Source of the DNA: Actinomadura hibisca NBRC 15177
GTDB lineage: Bacteria; Actinomycetota; Actinomycetes; Streptosporangiales; Streptosporangiaceae
Reading direction: 5' to 3'
Length of the DNA: 64,000 nt
NCBI RefSeq assembly: GCF_001552635.1
Contig: NZ_BCRO01000051.1
Coordinates: 59,170 to 123,169, forward strand
The notes below the pieces were generated by a model that was not told where the DNA came from, ran no database searches, and worked only from the letters and a program-made list of their open reading frames with translations. The position numbers and the translations under genes are program-made. Of the stretch, positions 48,478 to 57,076 are shown piece after piece (position 1 is the stretch's first letter; each line of letters begins with the position of its first letter).

Positions 48478-49841
48478 TTCTTGGCCTCCACGCGCAGGGC
48501 GGCGACGATCGCGATGGCGGCGATCGCGGCGAACAACGTCCCGGCGACGGCCAGGCCCAGTTCGAGCCGGTCGGTGCCGAAACCGGTGACCAGCGCGCCC
48601 GCCAGGCCGACCACCAAGGACGAGCCGAGGGTGTCGCTGATCTGGAGGGCCGACGTGTTGACGCCCTGCTCGGCCTCGGGCGACTGGTTCAGCAGCAGCA
48701 ACGACAGGCTGCCGACCGCGAAGCCCATGCCCGCGCCGCCCAGGATCCAGGCGGGCGCGGCGGCCCAGCCCGACAGCTGTAGCGCGAGGGTGACACCAGC
48801 GATACCAACGGTGACCAGAATCGCGCCCAGCAGCACGAACGTGCCGCGCGAGCGGGTGGAGCGGCCCTGGATCTGCGAGGCCGCCGACCAGCCGAGCGCC
48901 GCGACCGTCAGCACGACCCCGGCCTGGACGGGGGTGAAGCCGTGCACGGAGGTCAGGGCCAGCGGGATGAACACGTCGGTGCCGAAGAACGCGCCCGACA
49001 TCAGCCCGCGCACCAGCACGACGCTGGGCAGGCCGCGCCGCATCCGGAGCGTTCCGGCGGGCAGCAGCTTCACCAGGCCGTAGGCGAGGCCCGCGAGCGC
49101 GGCGAGGACGACCGGGATCATGAGCCAATCAGGCCGCCCCAGGGCGTACAGCAGGGCAGCGGCACCCGCCGAGACGGCGACCGCCGCGACGTAACGACTC
49201 CGGTCGGCGGGAGCCTGCGGACCCTCACTTCGCTCGATGCCGCGCAACGCCGGAACCAGCATCAGCGCGGGCGGCACCACCAGCGGGATCAGCCCGAGGA
49301 ACACCCAGCGCCAGCCCGCGTGCTGGGCGACGAACCCGCCGACCGCCGGGCCGATCAGCGACGGCAGCACCCACGCGGCCGACAGTGCGGCGAACACGCG
49401 GGGCCGCAGCGCGTCGGGGTAGACGCGGGCGATCACGACGTAGAGGGCGACCAGCGAGACGCCGGTGCCGAGCCCCTGCACGGCGCGCCCGGCGACGAAC
49501 GCCCACATGGTGGGGGCCGCGCCCGCGACCACGAGGCCCGCGACGAACGTGACCAGTCCCGTCATGAGCGGTCGGGCGGGCCCGGAACGGTCCACCCAGC
49601 CGCCCGCCAGGACCGTGGCGAGCAGGCTGGCGATCAGGGTGGCGCTGAACCCCCACGAGTAGAGGCCGAGCCCGTCCAGATCGCGGGCCACCACCGGCAT
49701 CACGGTGCCGACGGACATCGACTCGAAGGCGAGCAGCGTGACGACGAGCACGATGCCGAGCGTGGGCGCGCGGTACCGCCCGTCCAGCACGGTGACCTTG
49801 GGCTCGGAAGCCGGCGCGGAGGACTCCAGAATCGTGGTCAT
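48474..49841 (-). CDS. MFS multidrug-type exporter (14-helix)
   Basis: The 455-residue protein starts MTTILESSAPASEPKVTVLD. It is polytopic, with typical segments ALVVTLLAFESMSVGTVMPV-like helix 1, then GLGLYSWGFSATLIASLLAT and a motif A-like GGWVDRSGPARPLM. Drug:H+ antiporter motif C-like sequence follows (LPSLIGPAVGGFVAQHAGWR). The length and helix count suit the DHA2 group. The substrate cannot be told. It overlaps queA and the SDR gene by four bases each, so the three are translated from one transcript. Confidence 0.85.
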   Translation of the reverse strand: MTTILESSAPASEPKVTVLDGRYRAPTLGIVLVVTLLAFESMSVGTVMPVVARDLDGLGLYSWGFSATLIASLLATVLAGGWVDRSGPARPLMTGLVTFVAGLVVAGAAPTMWAFVAGRAVQGLGTGVSLVALYVVIARVYPDALRPRVFAALSAAWVLPSLIGPAVGGFVAQHAGWRWVFLGLIPLVVPPALMLVPALRGIERSEGPQAPADRSRYVAAVAVSAGAAALLYALGRPDWLMIPVVLAALAGLAYGLVKLLPAGTLRMRRGLPSVVLVRGLMSGAFFGTDVFIPLALTSVHGFTPVQAGVVLTVAALGWSAASQIQGRSTRSRGTFVLLGAILVTVGIAGVTLALQLSGWAAAPAWILGGAGMGFAVGSLSLLLLNQSPEAEQGVNTSALQISDTLGSSLVVGLAGALVTGFGTDRLELGLAVAGTLFAAIAAIAIVAALRVEAKK

Positions 49842-50530
49842 CGACCGTCTCCCGCCAGATCGGCGGCCCGGTAACGACCGCTGGGAAGCCGCTCAGCGAC
49901 CAGGCGGAGCAGCCGACCGGCCGCCTCCTCAGGCGGCGGCGCGGCATCGGCGTCCTCGCCGGCGGCACGCAACATGTCGGTGCGCATCTCGCCCGGATCG
50001 GCCCACCAGACCCGCACGTCCGGCTCCTCGACGGCCAGGACACCGGAGATCTGATCCAGGGCGGCCTTGGTGGCGCCGTAGCCGCCCCAGGTGGGGTAGT
50101 GCTCACCGCCAGCGTCGGAAGTGATGTTGAGAATGGCCCCCCGCCGCTCCCGAAGGGAAGGAAGGAGGCCCTGGACAAGAGCGAGCGGCGCGATGACGTT
50201 GGCGTCAAAGGCGGCAACGAGATCAGGCAAGGGCTGCTCAGCAAGCGTGGGCAGCGGAACGGTGCCAAGAGTCCCGGCATTGTTGACGAGCAGATCGAGC
50301 CCGCCCAAGCCAACAACAGCCCGAAGCAACTCAGCACGATGCGCGGAATCAGTGACGTCCCCGGGAACGACGGTGACCCGCTCCCATTCCCCAGCGGCCC
50401 GGTTGAGCGCCCCAGCATCCCGAGCATCAACGATCAGATGCCACCCGGCACGCCCCAACCCAACCGCCAGGGCACGCCCCAACCCCCGAGAGGCCCCGGT
50501 GACAAGCGCGATCCGACGAGTAGTGGTCAT
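49838..50530 (-). CDS. Short-chain dehydrogenase/reductase
   Basis: The 230-residue protein has the NAD(P) motif TGASRGLGRA (about 10-19), LVNNAGTLG, a catalytic Ser region NITSDAGGEHY and the active-site pair YGATK. The classical SDR fold is complete apart from a short substrate loop. The Arg in the TGASRG motif region favours NADP(H). First gene of the SDR-MFS-queA operon; substrate unknown. Confidence 0.85.
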   Translation of the reverse strand: MTTTRRIALVTGASRGLGRALAVGLGRAGWHLIVDARDAGALNRAAGEWERVTVVPGDVTDSAHRAELLRAVVGLGGLDLLVNNAGTLGTVPLPTLAEQPLPDLVAAFDANVIAPLALVQGLLPSLRERRGAILNITSDAGGEHYPTWGGYGATKAALDQISGVLAVEEPDVRVWWADPGEMRTDMLRAAGEDADAAPPPEEAAGRLLRLVAERLPSGRYRAADLAGDGR

Positions 50531-50849
50531 ACCGGAAAACTAATGATCAAGCGGCCCCCCGCACATCGGCCGCGAAGCCCCCAAGAACCAAGACCTTGGT
50601 CCTAGGACCCGTCTGAAGCCCCCCAAAAACCCCAGCCGCCACGCGAGTGACGAACTGGTCCGGCGGGGGCAAGGCCGAAGGCGAGCCCCCGCAGGACCAG
50701 ATCGCGAAGCGATGTGGCACTCGCCCAGGCACGGTCAGGGTGCGAGCCGCTAGGCGAGCGCCCTGGGCCGGGACGCCATAAACACAGTACGGTCTTCACA
50801 GTGAGCGCCGGAGTCGCTCGCCGGTGGAGGAAAGGCCGGACGGACCGCG
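50531..50849. other. Divergent promoter region between SDR operon and histidine kinase operon
   Basis: 319 bases without a gene. It holds overlapping palindromes: GGTCCTAGGACC (50598..50609, perfect) and ACCAAG-N2-CTTGGT (about 50587..50600). The rest is low-information GC-rich sequence. Either operon could be controlled from these sites. The kinase ribosome site (GGAGGAAAGG) lies about 16 to 25 bases before 50850. Confidence 0.5.
50598..50609. promoter_or_regulatory. Perfect palindrome GGTCCTAGGACC (candidate regulator site)
   Basis: A 12-base perfect dyad overlaps a second dyad on its left. It lies 240 bases upstream of a GAF histidine kinase/NarL regulator operon and about 70 bases upstream of the SDR start. 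NarL/DevR-type regulators bind such G/C-flanked inverted repeats, so autoregulation is plausible but unproven. Confidence 0.4.
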
Positions 50850-51995
50850 ATGGGCAGTCAGCGCGTGACCTGCGAGGAGCCGCCGGGGTCGAACGCGGCC
50901 CTGCGCGCGGTCAGCGCCGCCGTCCTCGCCGTCACCCGGCACCTGTCGGTGCACGAGGTCTTCCAGGTCATCGTGCGGGCCGCCGCCGACCTCCTGGACG
51001 CCCGCTACGCCGCGCTCGGCGTGCCCGACGACGAGGGCTCGTTCGCCGAGTTCGTGGTGGAGGGCGTCTCCGACGAGGACTGGGAGGCGATCGGCCCGCT
51101 GCCGCGCCAGCACGGGATGCTCGCGGCGATGTTGCGCGACGACGTGTCCCTGCGGGTGGCCGACATCCGCAAGGAGGACGGCTTCGAGGGCTGGCCGAGC
51201 GCGCACCCGGTGTTGAAGGACTTCCTGGGCGTGCCGATCCGCGACGGCGAGCGGGTGCTCGGCATCCTGTTCCTGGCCAACAAGCGGGTGCCGGGCGGGT
51301 TCACCGAGGGCGACGAGGAGCTGCTGACGCTGTTCGCGGCGCACGCCGCCATCGCGATGACCAACGCCCGGCTGTACGAGCACAACCGCGAGCTGACCGT
51401 CGTCGCCGAGCGCAACCGGCTGGCGCGCGAGCTGCACGACGCCGTGGCGCAGAAGTTGTTCTCGTTGCGGCTGACCGCCCAGGCCGCCGCCGCGCTGGCC
51501 GACCGCGACCCCGTCCGCACCGTCGCCGAGCTGGACCAGGTGGAGCGGCTGGCCGCCGAGGCGCTGGCCGAGCTCCGCGCGGTGATCTTCGAGCTGCGCC
51601 CGGCGGACCTCGCCGACGGCCTGGTGCCCTCGCTGCGCAAGCACGTGGAGGTCCTGGACCGTGCCTACGAGACGACGGTGCGCTTCGACGCGTCCGGCAC
51701 GGTGGTGCTGCCCGAAGAACAGGAGGCGGTGCTGTTCCGCGTGGCGCAGGAGGCGCTCTACAACGCGCTGCGGCATGCCGGGGCGCGCCGCGTCGAGGTC
51801 CGGATCGGCGCGGGACGGGAGCGGGTGGAGCTGGCGGTGGCCGACGACGGGACGGGCTTCGGCGACGGCGAGGACCCGCAGGGCGGCCTCGGCCTGGCGT
51901 CGATGCGGGACCGCGCGCGCTCGATCGGCGGCACACTGTCGATCGACACCTCGCCCGGAGCGGGGACGACCGTACGACTGGAGGTGCCCCTGTGA
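50850..51995 (+). CDS. GAF-domain histidine kinase (NarX/DevS-like)
   Basis: The 381-residue protein has a GAF domain at about residues 32-178 (VFQVIVRAAADLLDARYAAL ... FLGVPIRDGERVLGILFLAN). The HisKA_3 H-box is AERNRLARELHDAVAQKLFS (His196), followed by a HATPase with LFRVAQEALYNALRHAGARR and VADDGTGFG, then GGLGLASMRDRA. There is no transmembrane helix, so sensing is cytoplasmic; the GAF ligand is unknown (haem, as in DevS, cannot be assumed). It overlaps the response regulator by four bases. Confidence 0.9.
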   Translation: MGSQRVTCEEPPGSNAALRAVSAAVLAVTRHLSVHEVFQVIVRAAADLLDARYAALGVPDDEGSFAEFVVEGVSDEDWEAIGPLPRQHGMLAAMLRDDVSLRVADIRKEDGFEGWPSAHPVLKDFLGVPIRDGERVLGILFLANKRVPGGFTEGDEELLTLFAAHAAIAMTNARLYEHNRELTVVAERNRLARELHDAVAQKLFSLRLTAQAAAALADRDPVRTVAELDQVERLAAEALAELRAVIFELRPADLADGLVPSLRKHVEVLDRAYETTVRFDASGTVVLPEEQEAVLFRVAQEALYNALRHAGARRVEVRIGAGRERVELAVADDGTGFGDGEDPQGGLGLASMRDRARSIGGTLSIDTSPGAGTTVRLEVPL

Positions 51996-52678
51996 GGCGG
52001 GAGAGCACCGCGCCACGCCCGGCCGGCGCGCCGCCGGAACGGGCGATCCGGGTGCTGATCGCCGACGACCATCCGATCGTGCGGCAGGGCCTGCGCACCT
52101 TCCTCGGCGTGCAGGCCGACATCGAGGTGGTCGGCGAGGCGGAGGACGGCGTGTCGGCGGTGTCGCTGGCCGAGTCGCTGGAGCCCGATATCGTGCTGAT
52201 GGACCTCAAGATGCCGGGCGCCGACGGTCTGGCCGCGCTGACGGAGCTGCGGGCTCGCGGGGTCCGGGCTCGGGTGCTGGTCCTGACCAGCGTCACCGAA
52301 CGTGGGCACGTGCTGCCGGCTGTACAGGCGGGAGCGGCTGGGTATCTGTACAAGGACGTCGAGCCGCGCGCGCTCGTGCAGGCGATCAAAGCGGTCCACG
52401 ATGGGCATGTCCTCCTCGCGCCCGACGCCGCCGAGGCGATGGTGCGCGCGGAGCAGGCCGGAACCGACGAGCGCGGGCCGGCGACGTTGACCGAACGGGA
52501 GCGGGAGGTGCTCGTGCAGATCGCGCGGGGCAGGTCCAACCGGGAGATCGCGCGTGCGCTGGTGGTCTCGGAGAAGACGGTCAAGACCCATGTCAGTAAT
52601 CTGCTCATGAAACTCGGAGTACAGGATCGGACGCAGGCGGCGTTGTACGCCGTCCGTCACGGACTCGCCGGCGACTGA
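51992..52678 (+). CDS. NarL/LuxR-family response regulator
   Basis: The 228-residue product starts at GTG 51992 (RRESTAPRPAGAPPERAIRV). Its receiver domain has acidic pair DD (about 25-26), phospho-acceptor Asp71 in IVLMDLKMPGADG, LVLTSVTERGH and Lys in YLYKDVEP. The C-terminal LuxR HTH is LTEREREVLVQIARGRSNRE through VKTHVSNLLMKLGVQDRTQA. It is the cognate regulator of the adjacent kinase (GTGA overlap). Confidence 0.92.
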   Translation: MRRESTAPRPAGAPPERAIRVLIADDHPIVRQGLRTFLGVQADIEVVGEAEDGVSAVSLAESLEPDIVLMDLKMPGADGLAALTELRARGVRARVLVLTSVTERGHVLPAVQAGAAGYLYKDVEPRALVQAIKAVHDGHVLLAPDAAEAMVRAEQAGTDERGPATLTEREREVLVQIARGRSNREIARALVVSEKTVKTHVSNLLMKLGVQDRTQAALYAVRHGLAGD

Positions 52679-52717
52679 GACATCAACTCCTCCGACAGGA
52701 TCGTCATCGAAATCGGT

Positions 52718-53503
52718 ATGAACGTAGCAATCAGGTACGCAGCAGGCAGTGACATCGGGTGCAACCGGGAGAACAACGAGGACTCGGGCTACGCCGGTGC
52801 GCGGTTGATCGCGGTCGCCGACGGCATGGGCGGTTACGCCGGCGGCGAGGTCGCCAGCTCCACCGTCATCGGCTCGCTGCGCTCGCTGGACACCGACGCC
52901 CCCAATGACGATCTTCTGGACGGCCTGGGCCGCGCGGTCGCCGAGGCCAACGAGAAGTTGCGCATCGTCCGCGAGGAGCGGCCCGACCTCAGCCGGATGG
53001 GCACCACGCTCACCGCGATGTTGTGGGACGGCACGTCGGTCGCGCTGGCGCACATCGGCGACTCGCGCGGCTACCTGCTGCGCGACGGCGAGCTGTTCCA
53101 GATCACCCAGGACCACACCATGGACGAGCTGCTCAAGGCCGAGGCCGAGCAGCAGGGCGGCACGGCCGACCCGGCGGAGACGTCGCGGTTGTCGCACGTG
53201 TTGTACCGGGTGCTGGACGGCCGCGCGGACCGCGAGCCGGACCTGCGGCTGCGCGAGGCGCGGCTCGGCGACCGGTACCTCTTGTGCTCGGACGGGCTGA
53301 GCGGGCCGGTGGACGCGCAGACCATCTACGAGGTGTTGTCGGCGGAGGCCGACCCGGCGCGGGCGGTGGCGCGGCTGATCCAGCTGGCGCGCGACAACGG
53401 CGGCCCGGACAACATCACCGCGGTGGTGGCCGACGTGGTGGAGGCCGAGCACCTGACCGACCCGGGCGGCGCGCTGGTGGTCGGCGCCGCGGGCCAGTCC
53501 TGA
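52718..53503 (+). CDS. PP2C-family Ser/Thr protein phosphatase
   Basis: The 261-residue protein has all main PP2C motifs: GCNRENNEDSGY, LIAVADGMGGYAGGEVAS, MGTTLTAMLW, LAHIGDSRGYLLRDGELFQI, LLCSDGLSG and DNGGPDNITAVVADVV. The metal-binding Asp residues are present. It is soluble, with no membrane helix, and probably reverses Ser/Thr kinase signals. It follows the two-component pair by 39 bases and may share its transcript. Confidence 0.92.
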   Translation: MNVAIRYAAGSDIGCNRENNEDSGYAGARLIAVADGMGGYAGGEVASSTVIGSLRSLDTDAPNDDLLDGLGRAVAEANEKLRIVREERPDLSRMGTTLTAMLWDGTSVALAHIGDSRGYLLRDGELFQITQDHTMDELLKAEAEQQGGTADPAETSRLSHVLYRVLDGRADREPDLRLREARLGDRYLLCSDGLSGPVDAQTIYEVLSAEADPARAVARLIQLARDNGGPDNITAVVADVVEAEHLTDPGGALVVGAAGQS

Positions 53504-53867
53504 CGGTCGGTTCGCACGGCCGGTCGGCGCGGTCGGTTCGCACGGTCGGTCGGCGTGGCCGGTCGGCGCGGGCGGCCTGACGGGACGGCCTGACGGGCGG
53601 TCCGCCGGGAGGGCCCGACGGCGGTCCGGCGCGCGCGTAACGTCTTCAGGCGGCGTTCAGCCTGGTGGAGGCGAACATCACGGTCCGGCGAACTGTGCCC
53701 GAAAAACCCGAATGCTCGTCTGGTTTGTCCTACCCTGACCCGTGAGGTGGTGTGGCTCACGCGCCAGGTAACGGTCCCATCGCGGATGACCTCCTGGTCT
53801 TGACCCGCCTCAGGGTGCACCCGATATACGGGTCACTCGGACGTAAGTCAGGAGGCGGAGGATTCAG
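53504..53867. other. Intergenic region with tandem repeat before the DUF2752 gene
   Basis: 364 bases without a supported gene. The left part is a 26-base tandem repeat (53505..about 53570). The right part, less repetitive, should hold the promoter of the downstream gene; TACCCT at about 53730 is a possible -10 box, without a clear -35. Confidence 0.4.
53505..53570. repeat. 26-base tandem repeat, about 2.5 copies
   Basis: Units begin GGTCGGTTCGCACGGYCGGT at 53505 and 53531, and a partial third copy (GGCCGGTCGGCGC) follows at about 53557. The array starts right after the PP2C stop codon. Confidence 0.75.
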
Positions 53868-54314
53868 GTGGGGGGAGCGCCCGGGACCGCGGTCGCCGGT
53901 GCATCGCAGGGCACGCCCGGCGGCGTGCTCGGCCGAACCCTGGACACCGCGCGGCACGGCCCGATGGGCGTGCTGCTGCGGATCGCGGCGATGGCCGGAG
54001 CGGCCGTCGGCGCGGCGTGGATCCACCGTGTCAACGACCCCGGTGTGCTGTGCCCCCTGCGGGCGATCACCGGCGTTCCCTGTCCCCTGTGCGGTGGTAC
54101 GACCGTGTTCATCGAGCTGGGTGCGGGCCGTCCGGTCCAGGCCCTGCTGGCGAACCCGGTGGCCCTCGCCGGCGCGCTCGGCGTCGCCGTCGCGCCCGTC
54201 GCCAGGGACCGGTGGCTGGCACTGCGGCCCAGGACCCGGTCCTGGCTGATCGGTGCCGCCCTCGTAGGGGCGGAAGTGTGGCAACTGGCCAGGCTGGGCC
54301 TCCTGCGAGTTTGA
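53868..54314 (+). CDS. DUF2752 membrane protein
   Basis: The 148-residue product starts with GTG (GGAPGTAVAGASQGTPGGVL). It has three membrane helices and the family signature CPLRAITGVPCPLCGGTTVF. The conserved C-P-x-C-G-x-T-R/T motif defines DUF2752, small membrane proteins of unknown function. Ribosome site GGAGG lies upstream. It is followed after 90 bases by the RDD gene, another small membrane protein; the two often neighbour each other in actinobacteria. Confidence 0.82.
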   Translation: MGGAPGTAVAGASQGTPGGVLGRTLDTARHGPMGVLLRIAAMAGAAVGAAWIHRVNDPGVLCPLRAITGVPCPLCGGTTVFIELGAGRPVQALLANPVALAGALGVAVAPVARDRWLALRPRTRSWLIGAALVGAEVWQLARLGLLRV

Positions 54315-54404
54315 GCCGTCGTCCGTCGTCGGCCAGACTTCGCGGAGCCTTCCGGGTCCGGCGGGCGTCACACAACCACAGGGTCAACCAATGAAGGAGC
54401 AAGT

Positions 54405-55142
54405 GTGGGTAACCCCTACGACCCGTATGGCCAGCAGCAGCCGGGCTACGGGCAGCAGCAGCCCGGGTACGGCCAGCAGCAGCCCGGGTACGGACAGCCC
54501 CCCGCGCAGCCCGGTTACGGCCAGCCTCCGGCGCAGCCGGGCTACGGTCAGCCTCCGGCGCAGCCCGGGTACGGACAGCCCCCGGCACAGCCCGGTTACG
54601 GCCAGCCGCCCGCGCAGCCCGGTTACGGCCAGCCTCCGGCGCAGCCGGGTTACGGCCAGCAGCCGGCTCAGCAGGGCTACGGGCAGCAGCAGCCCTACCA
54701 GGAAGTGCACCACCACCACTACGGCTCGACGGGGCAGCTCGCCGAGTGGGGATCGCGGGTGGGCGCCTCGCTCATCGATGGCCTGGCGTTCTTCTCCGTT
54801 CCCGGCATCATCTACTTCATCGGCTACATGATGCTCGCCAACGGCTCGGGGCTGGGCGGCCTGCTGGTGCTCGTCGGTCTCATCGGCTACGCCGCGGCCG
54901 GCATCTACCTCATCTACATGGAGGGCACCACCGGGCAGACCCTCGGCAAGAAGCAGATGGGCATCCGGCTGGTCGGCGCGCAGACTGGGCAGCCGATCGG
55001 CTTCGGCGGCGCGTTCCTGCGCCGCATCGCGCACATCGCCGACGGCTTCGCCTGCTACATCGGCTTCCTGTGGCCGCTGTGGGACGAGCGCAAGCAGACC
55101 TTCGCCGACAAGATCTGCAACACGCTGGTCGTCCGCTCCTGA
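54405..55142 (+). CDS. RDD-family membrane protein with PGYGQ repeats
   Basis: The 245-residue product starts with GTG (GNPYDPYGQQQPGYGQQQPG). Residues 1-105 are about nine Pro/Gly/Tyr/Gln repeats (PGYGQPPAQ) and a short His tract. The RDD domain follows: WGSRVGASLIDGLAFFSVPG with its Arg and Asp, a second helix, EGTTGQTLGKKQMGIRLVGA and FADKICNTLVVRS. Such actinobacterial proteins are thought to be membrane proteins of unknown transport or envelope role. The repeat tail is probably cytoplasmic and phase-separating or adaptor-like; this is inference. Confidence 0.85.
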   Translation: MGNPYDPYGQQQPGYGQQQPGYGQQQPGYGQPPAQPGYGQPPAQPGYGQPPAQPGYGQPPAQPGYGQPPAQPGYGQPPAQPGYGQQPAQQGYGQQQPYQEVHHHHYGSTGQLAEWGSRVGASLIDGLAFFSVPGIIYFIGYMMLANGSGLGGLLVLVGLIGYAAAGIYLIYMEGTTGQTLGKKQMGIRLVGAQTGQPIGFGGAFLRRIAHIADGFACYIGFLWPLWDERKQTFADKICNTLVVRS

Positions 55143-55161
55143 GGGACGGATTCGAGTCGAA

Positions 55162-55193
55162 CGGGCGTCCTCGCGATCACGCGGGGGCGCCCG
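55162..55193 (+). terminator. Hairpin terminator after the RDD gene
   Basis: CGGGCG (55162..55167) pairs with CGCCCG (55188..55193). An inner CGCG/CGCG stem (with ATCA loop) lengthens it. It lies 20 bases after the stop. Confidence 0.6.
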
Positions 55194-55347
55194 TCGCCGT
55201 TCCGGCGAAAGGCGCGCGGGCCGTCAGCGTGCGAGTCGATGTGCGAGCCGTCAGCGCGGAGCCCGTCAACGTGCGAGCCGATGCGCCGACGCCGACCGTT
55301 AGTACGTGGGGCGCGTCAGCGCGCGGGATCCGTGCGCGCGGGGGCCG

Positions 55348-56169
55348 TCAGCGCGCGTGGTCGAAGGCGCTGTTGCAGGCCGCCACCAGTGCCCGCCGCA
55401 CCGCCCCGTCCAGCGACCGCAGCGCCGCGTCGCGCCGCTGGACCTGGTCGGAGGTCAGGCCGCGCGCGTCCATCCGCCGCGCCAGGTCCACCACCAGCGA
55501 CAACCGTGCCGCCAGCGCCCCCACCCGGTGCGCGCGCTGCGGGTATCCCGGGGCCAGCGGATGGTCGTCGCGTTCCGGGTCGCGCAGGTCGACCAGGGCG
55601 TCGGCGATCTCCGGCGGGACGCCCGCCACGTCGTCCACCGCCAGCAGCGCCTCGGTCGCCTCCCGCATGGTGAGCATGAGCCCCCGGTCGGCCTCGGCCA
55701 GCGACGGCACGTCCGGCTGGGCGGGCGAGGCGTCGTGCATCTCCCAGCGCAGTCCCACGTACGACGAGCCGCGCCGGTCGACGGCCGGGACCAGACCGAT
55801 CGCACGGGTCGGCAGCGTCAGCACCACGGCGGCCTCCGCCTCCAGCGCCGCGCGGTTGAAGTCGGGCGGGCCGGTCAGGCCGAGCGGGTCGCCGGGCGCG
55901 GGCAGCGCGAGCCGGAACGCGGTCAGCCCGCCGACCCGCAGGTCGCCCAGGCCGCGCCGCAACGACACCTCGGCCGGATCGCCGCCGAGGACCTGCGGGC
56001 CGGCCAGCAGTTCGACCGCGTCCACCGCCTCGTCCAGCCCCACGTGGCCGGTCAGCCAGACGTTGCCCCACGCGACCAGCGCGGTCGCCGCGTCACGGGC
56101 GTCGTTGTCGGTCGAACCTCGCCGAGACCCTGCGTCCATGCCGTCCACCATAAGTGCTCCCCATCGCAT
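55348..56169 (-). CDS. Hypothetical actinobacterial protein
   Basis: The 273-residue protein starts MRWGALMVDGMDAGSRRGST; starts at MVDGM or MDAGS are equally possible. It is alpha/beta: LVAWGNVWLTGHVGLDEAVD, LAVDDVAGVPPEIADALVDL, VGALAARLSLVVDLARRMDA and LDGAVRRALVAACNSAFDHA. I do not recognise a family. Divergent from the ABC ATPase gene, with a palindromic region between them. Confidence 0.6.
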   Translation of the reverse strand: MRWGALMVDGMDAGSRRGSTDNDARDAATALVAWGNVWLTGHVGLDEAVDAVELLAGPQVLGGDPAEVSLRRGLGDLRVGGLTAFRLALPAPGDPLGLTGPPDFNRAALEAEAAVVLTLPTRAIGLVPAVDRRGSSYVGLRWEMHDASPAQPDVPSLAEADRGLMLTMREATEALLAVDDVAGVPPEIADALVDLRDPERDDHPLAPGYPQRAHRVGALAARLSLVVDLARRMDARGLTSDQVQRRDAALRSLDGAVRRALVAACNSAFDHAR

Positions 56170-56177
56170 AGGTTCTT

Positions 56178-56210
56178 ATCCGACGATCGGATCACCTGGG
56201 AACATCGGAT
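56178..56210. promoter_or_regulatory. Inverted repeats ATCCGA/TCGGAT in the divergent promoter region
   Basis: ATCCGACGATCGGAT (56178..56192) is a dyad with six-base arms and a three-base centre. A further ATCGGAT lies at 56204..56210. They sit between a minus-strand hypothetical gene and the ABC ATPase start at 56229. Confidence 0.4.
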
Positions 56211-56228
56211 AGGGGACAAAGGCGCGCG

Positions 56229-57017
56229 ATGGCCGGCGAGGTACTGCGACTCCGCGGTGTAGGGGTCAAGCGCGGGGGGTCCGACCTGCTGCGCGATGTC
56301 ACGTGGACGGTGAACGAGGGCGACCGGTGGGTGATCGTCGGGCCCAACGGCGCGGGCAAGACGACGCTGCTGCAGGTGGCGGCGGCGCTGCTGCATCCCA
56401 GCGCCGGGCGGGTGGAGATCCTGGAGGAGGAGATCGGCCGCACCGACGTGTTCGAGCTGCGGCCGCGCATCGGCATCGCCAGCGCCGCGGTCGCCGAGCG
56501 CGTCCCGGCGGGGGAGAAGGTCATCGACCTGGTGCTGACCGCCTCGTACGCGATCCTGGGCCGCTGGCGGGAGGAGTACGACTCCACCGACCTCGGGCGC
56601 GCGGTGGCGCTGCTGGAGGCGCTGGGCTGCGCCGACCTGATCAAGCGGGACTTCGACACGTTGTCGGAGGGCGAGCGCAAGCGGGTGCAGATCGCCCGCG
56701 CGCTGATGCCCGACCCCGAGCTGCTGCTGCTGGACGAGCCCGCCGCCGGGCTCGACGTCGGCGGCCGCGAGGACCTGGTCGACCGCATCGGCCGGCTCGC
56801 CGAGGACCCGGACGCCCCCACGACGGTGATGGTCACCCACCACGTCGAGGAGGTGCCCGACGGGTTCACCCACGCGCTGCTGCTGCGCAGGGGCGAGGTC
56901 GTCGCGCAGGGCAAGGTGGACGAGGTGTTCACGCGCGAGCACCTGACGGCGTGCTTCGGGGTGCCGCTGACGGTGGACCGGCAGAACGGCCGCTGGTACG
57001 CCCGCGTGGCCCGCTGA
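56229..57017 (+). CDS. ABC transporter ATP-binding protein
   Basis: The 262-residue protein has Walker A GPNGAGKTT (38-46), a Q-loop region, signature LSEGERKRV, Walker B LLLLDEP and an H-loop in VMVTHHVEEVPDGF. It is similar to stand-alone ATPases of the ModF/YlmA type, with 'TLSEGERKRVQIARALMPDP ... HHVEEVPDGFTHALLLRRGE'. No permease gene is adjacent, so it may act with a distant permease or without one. Confidence 0.9.
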   Translation: MAGEVLRLRGVGVKRGGSDLLRDVTWTVNEGDRWVIVGPNGAGKTTLLQVAAALLHPSAGRVEILEEEIGRTDVFELRPRIGIASAAVAERVPAGEKVIDLVLTASYAILGRWREEYDSTDLGRAVALLEALGCADLIKRDFDTLSEGERKRVQIARALMPDPELLLLDEPAAGLDVGGREDLVDRIGRLAEDPDAPTTVMVTHHVEEVPDGFTHALLLRRGEVVAQGKVDEVFTREHLTACFGVPLTVDRQNGRWYARVAR

Positions 57018-57035
57018 CGCAAGCCCGTCGACCGA

Positions 57036-57066
57036 CCGCCGCGCCGCCCTTGTGACGGCGCGGCGG
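57036..57066. terminator. Bidirectional hairpin between ABC ATPase and MarR genes
   Basis: CCGCCGCGCCG (57036..57046) pairs with CGGCGCGGCGG (57056..57066) over a nine-base loop, in the 59-base gap between convergent genes. Confidence 0.7.
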
Positions 57067-57076
57067 CAGTAGGTCC

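Noticed and set aside
54405..54720. Repeat tract as a minisatellite or CRISPR-like array
   Set aside because: The repeats are in-frame PGYGQ codons at the start of an RDD protein, with no spacer structure.
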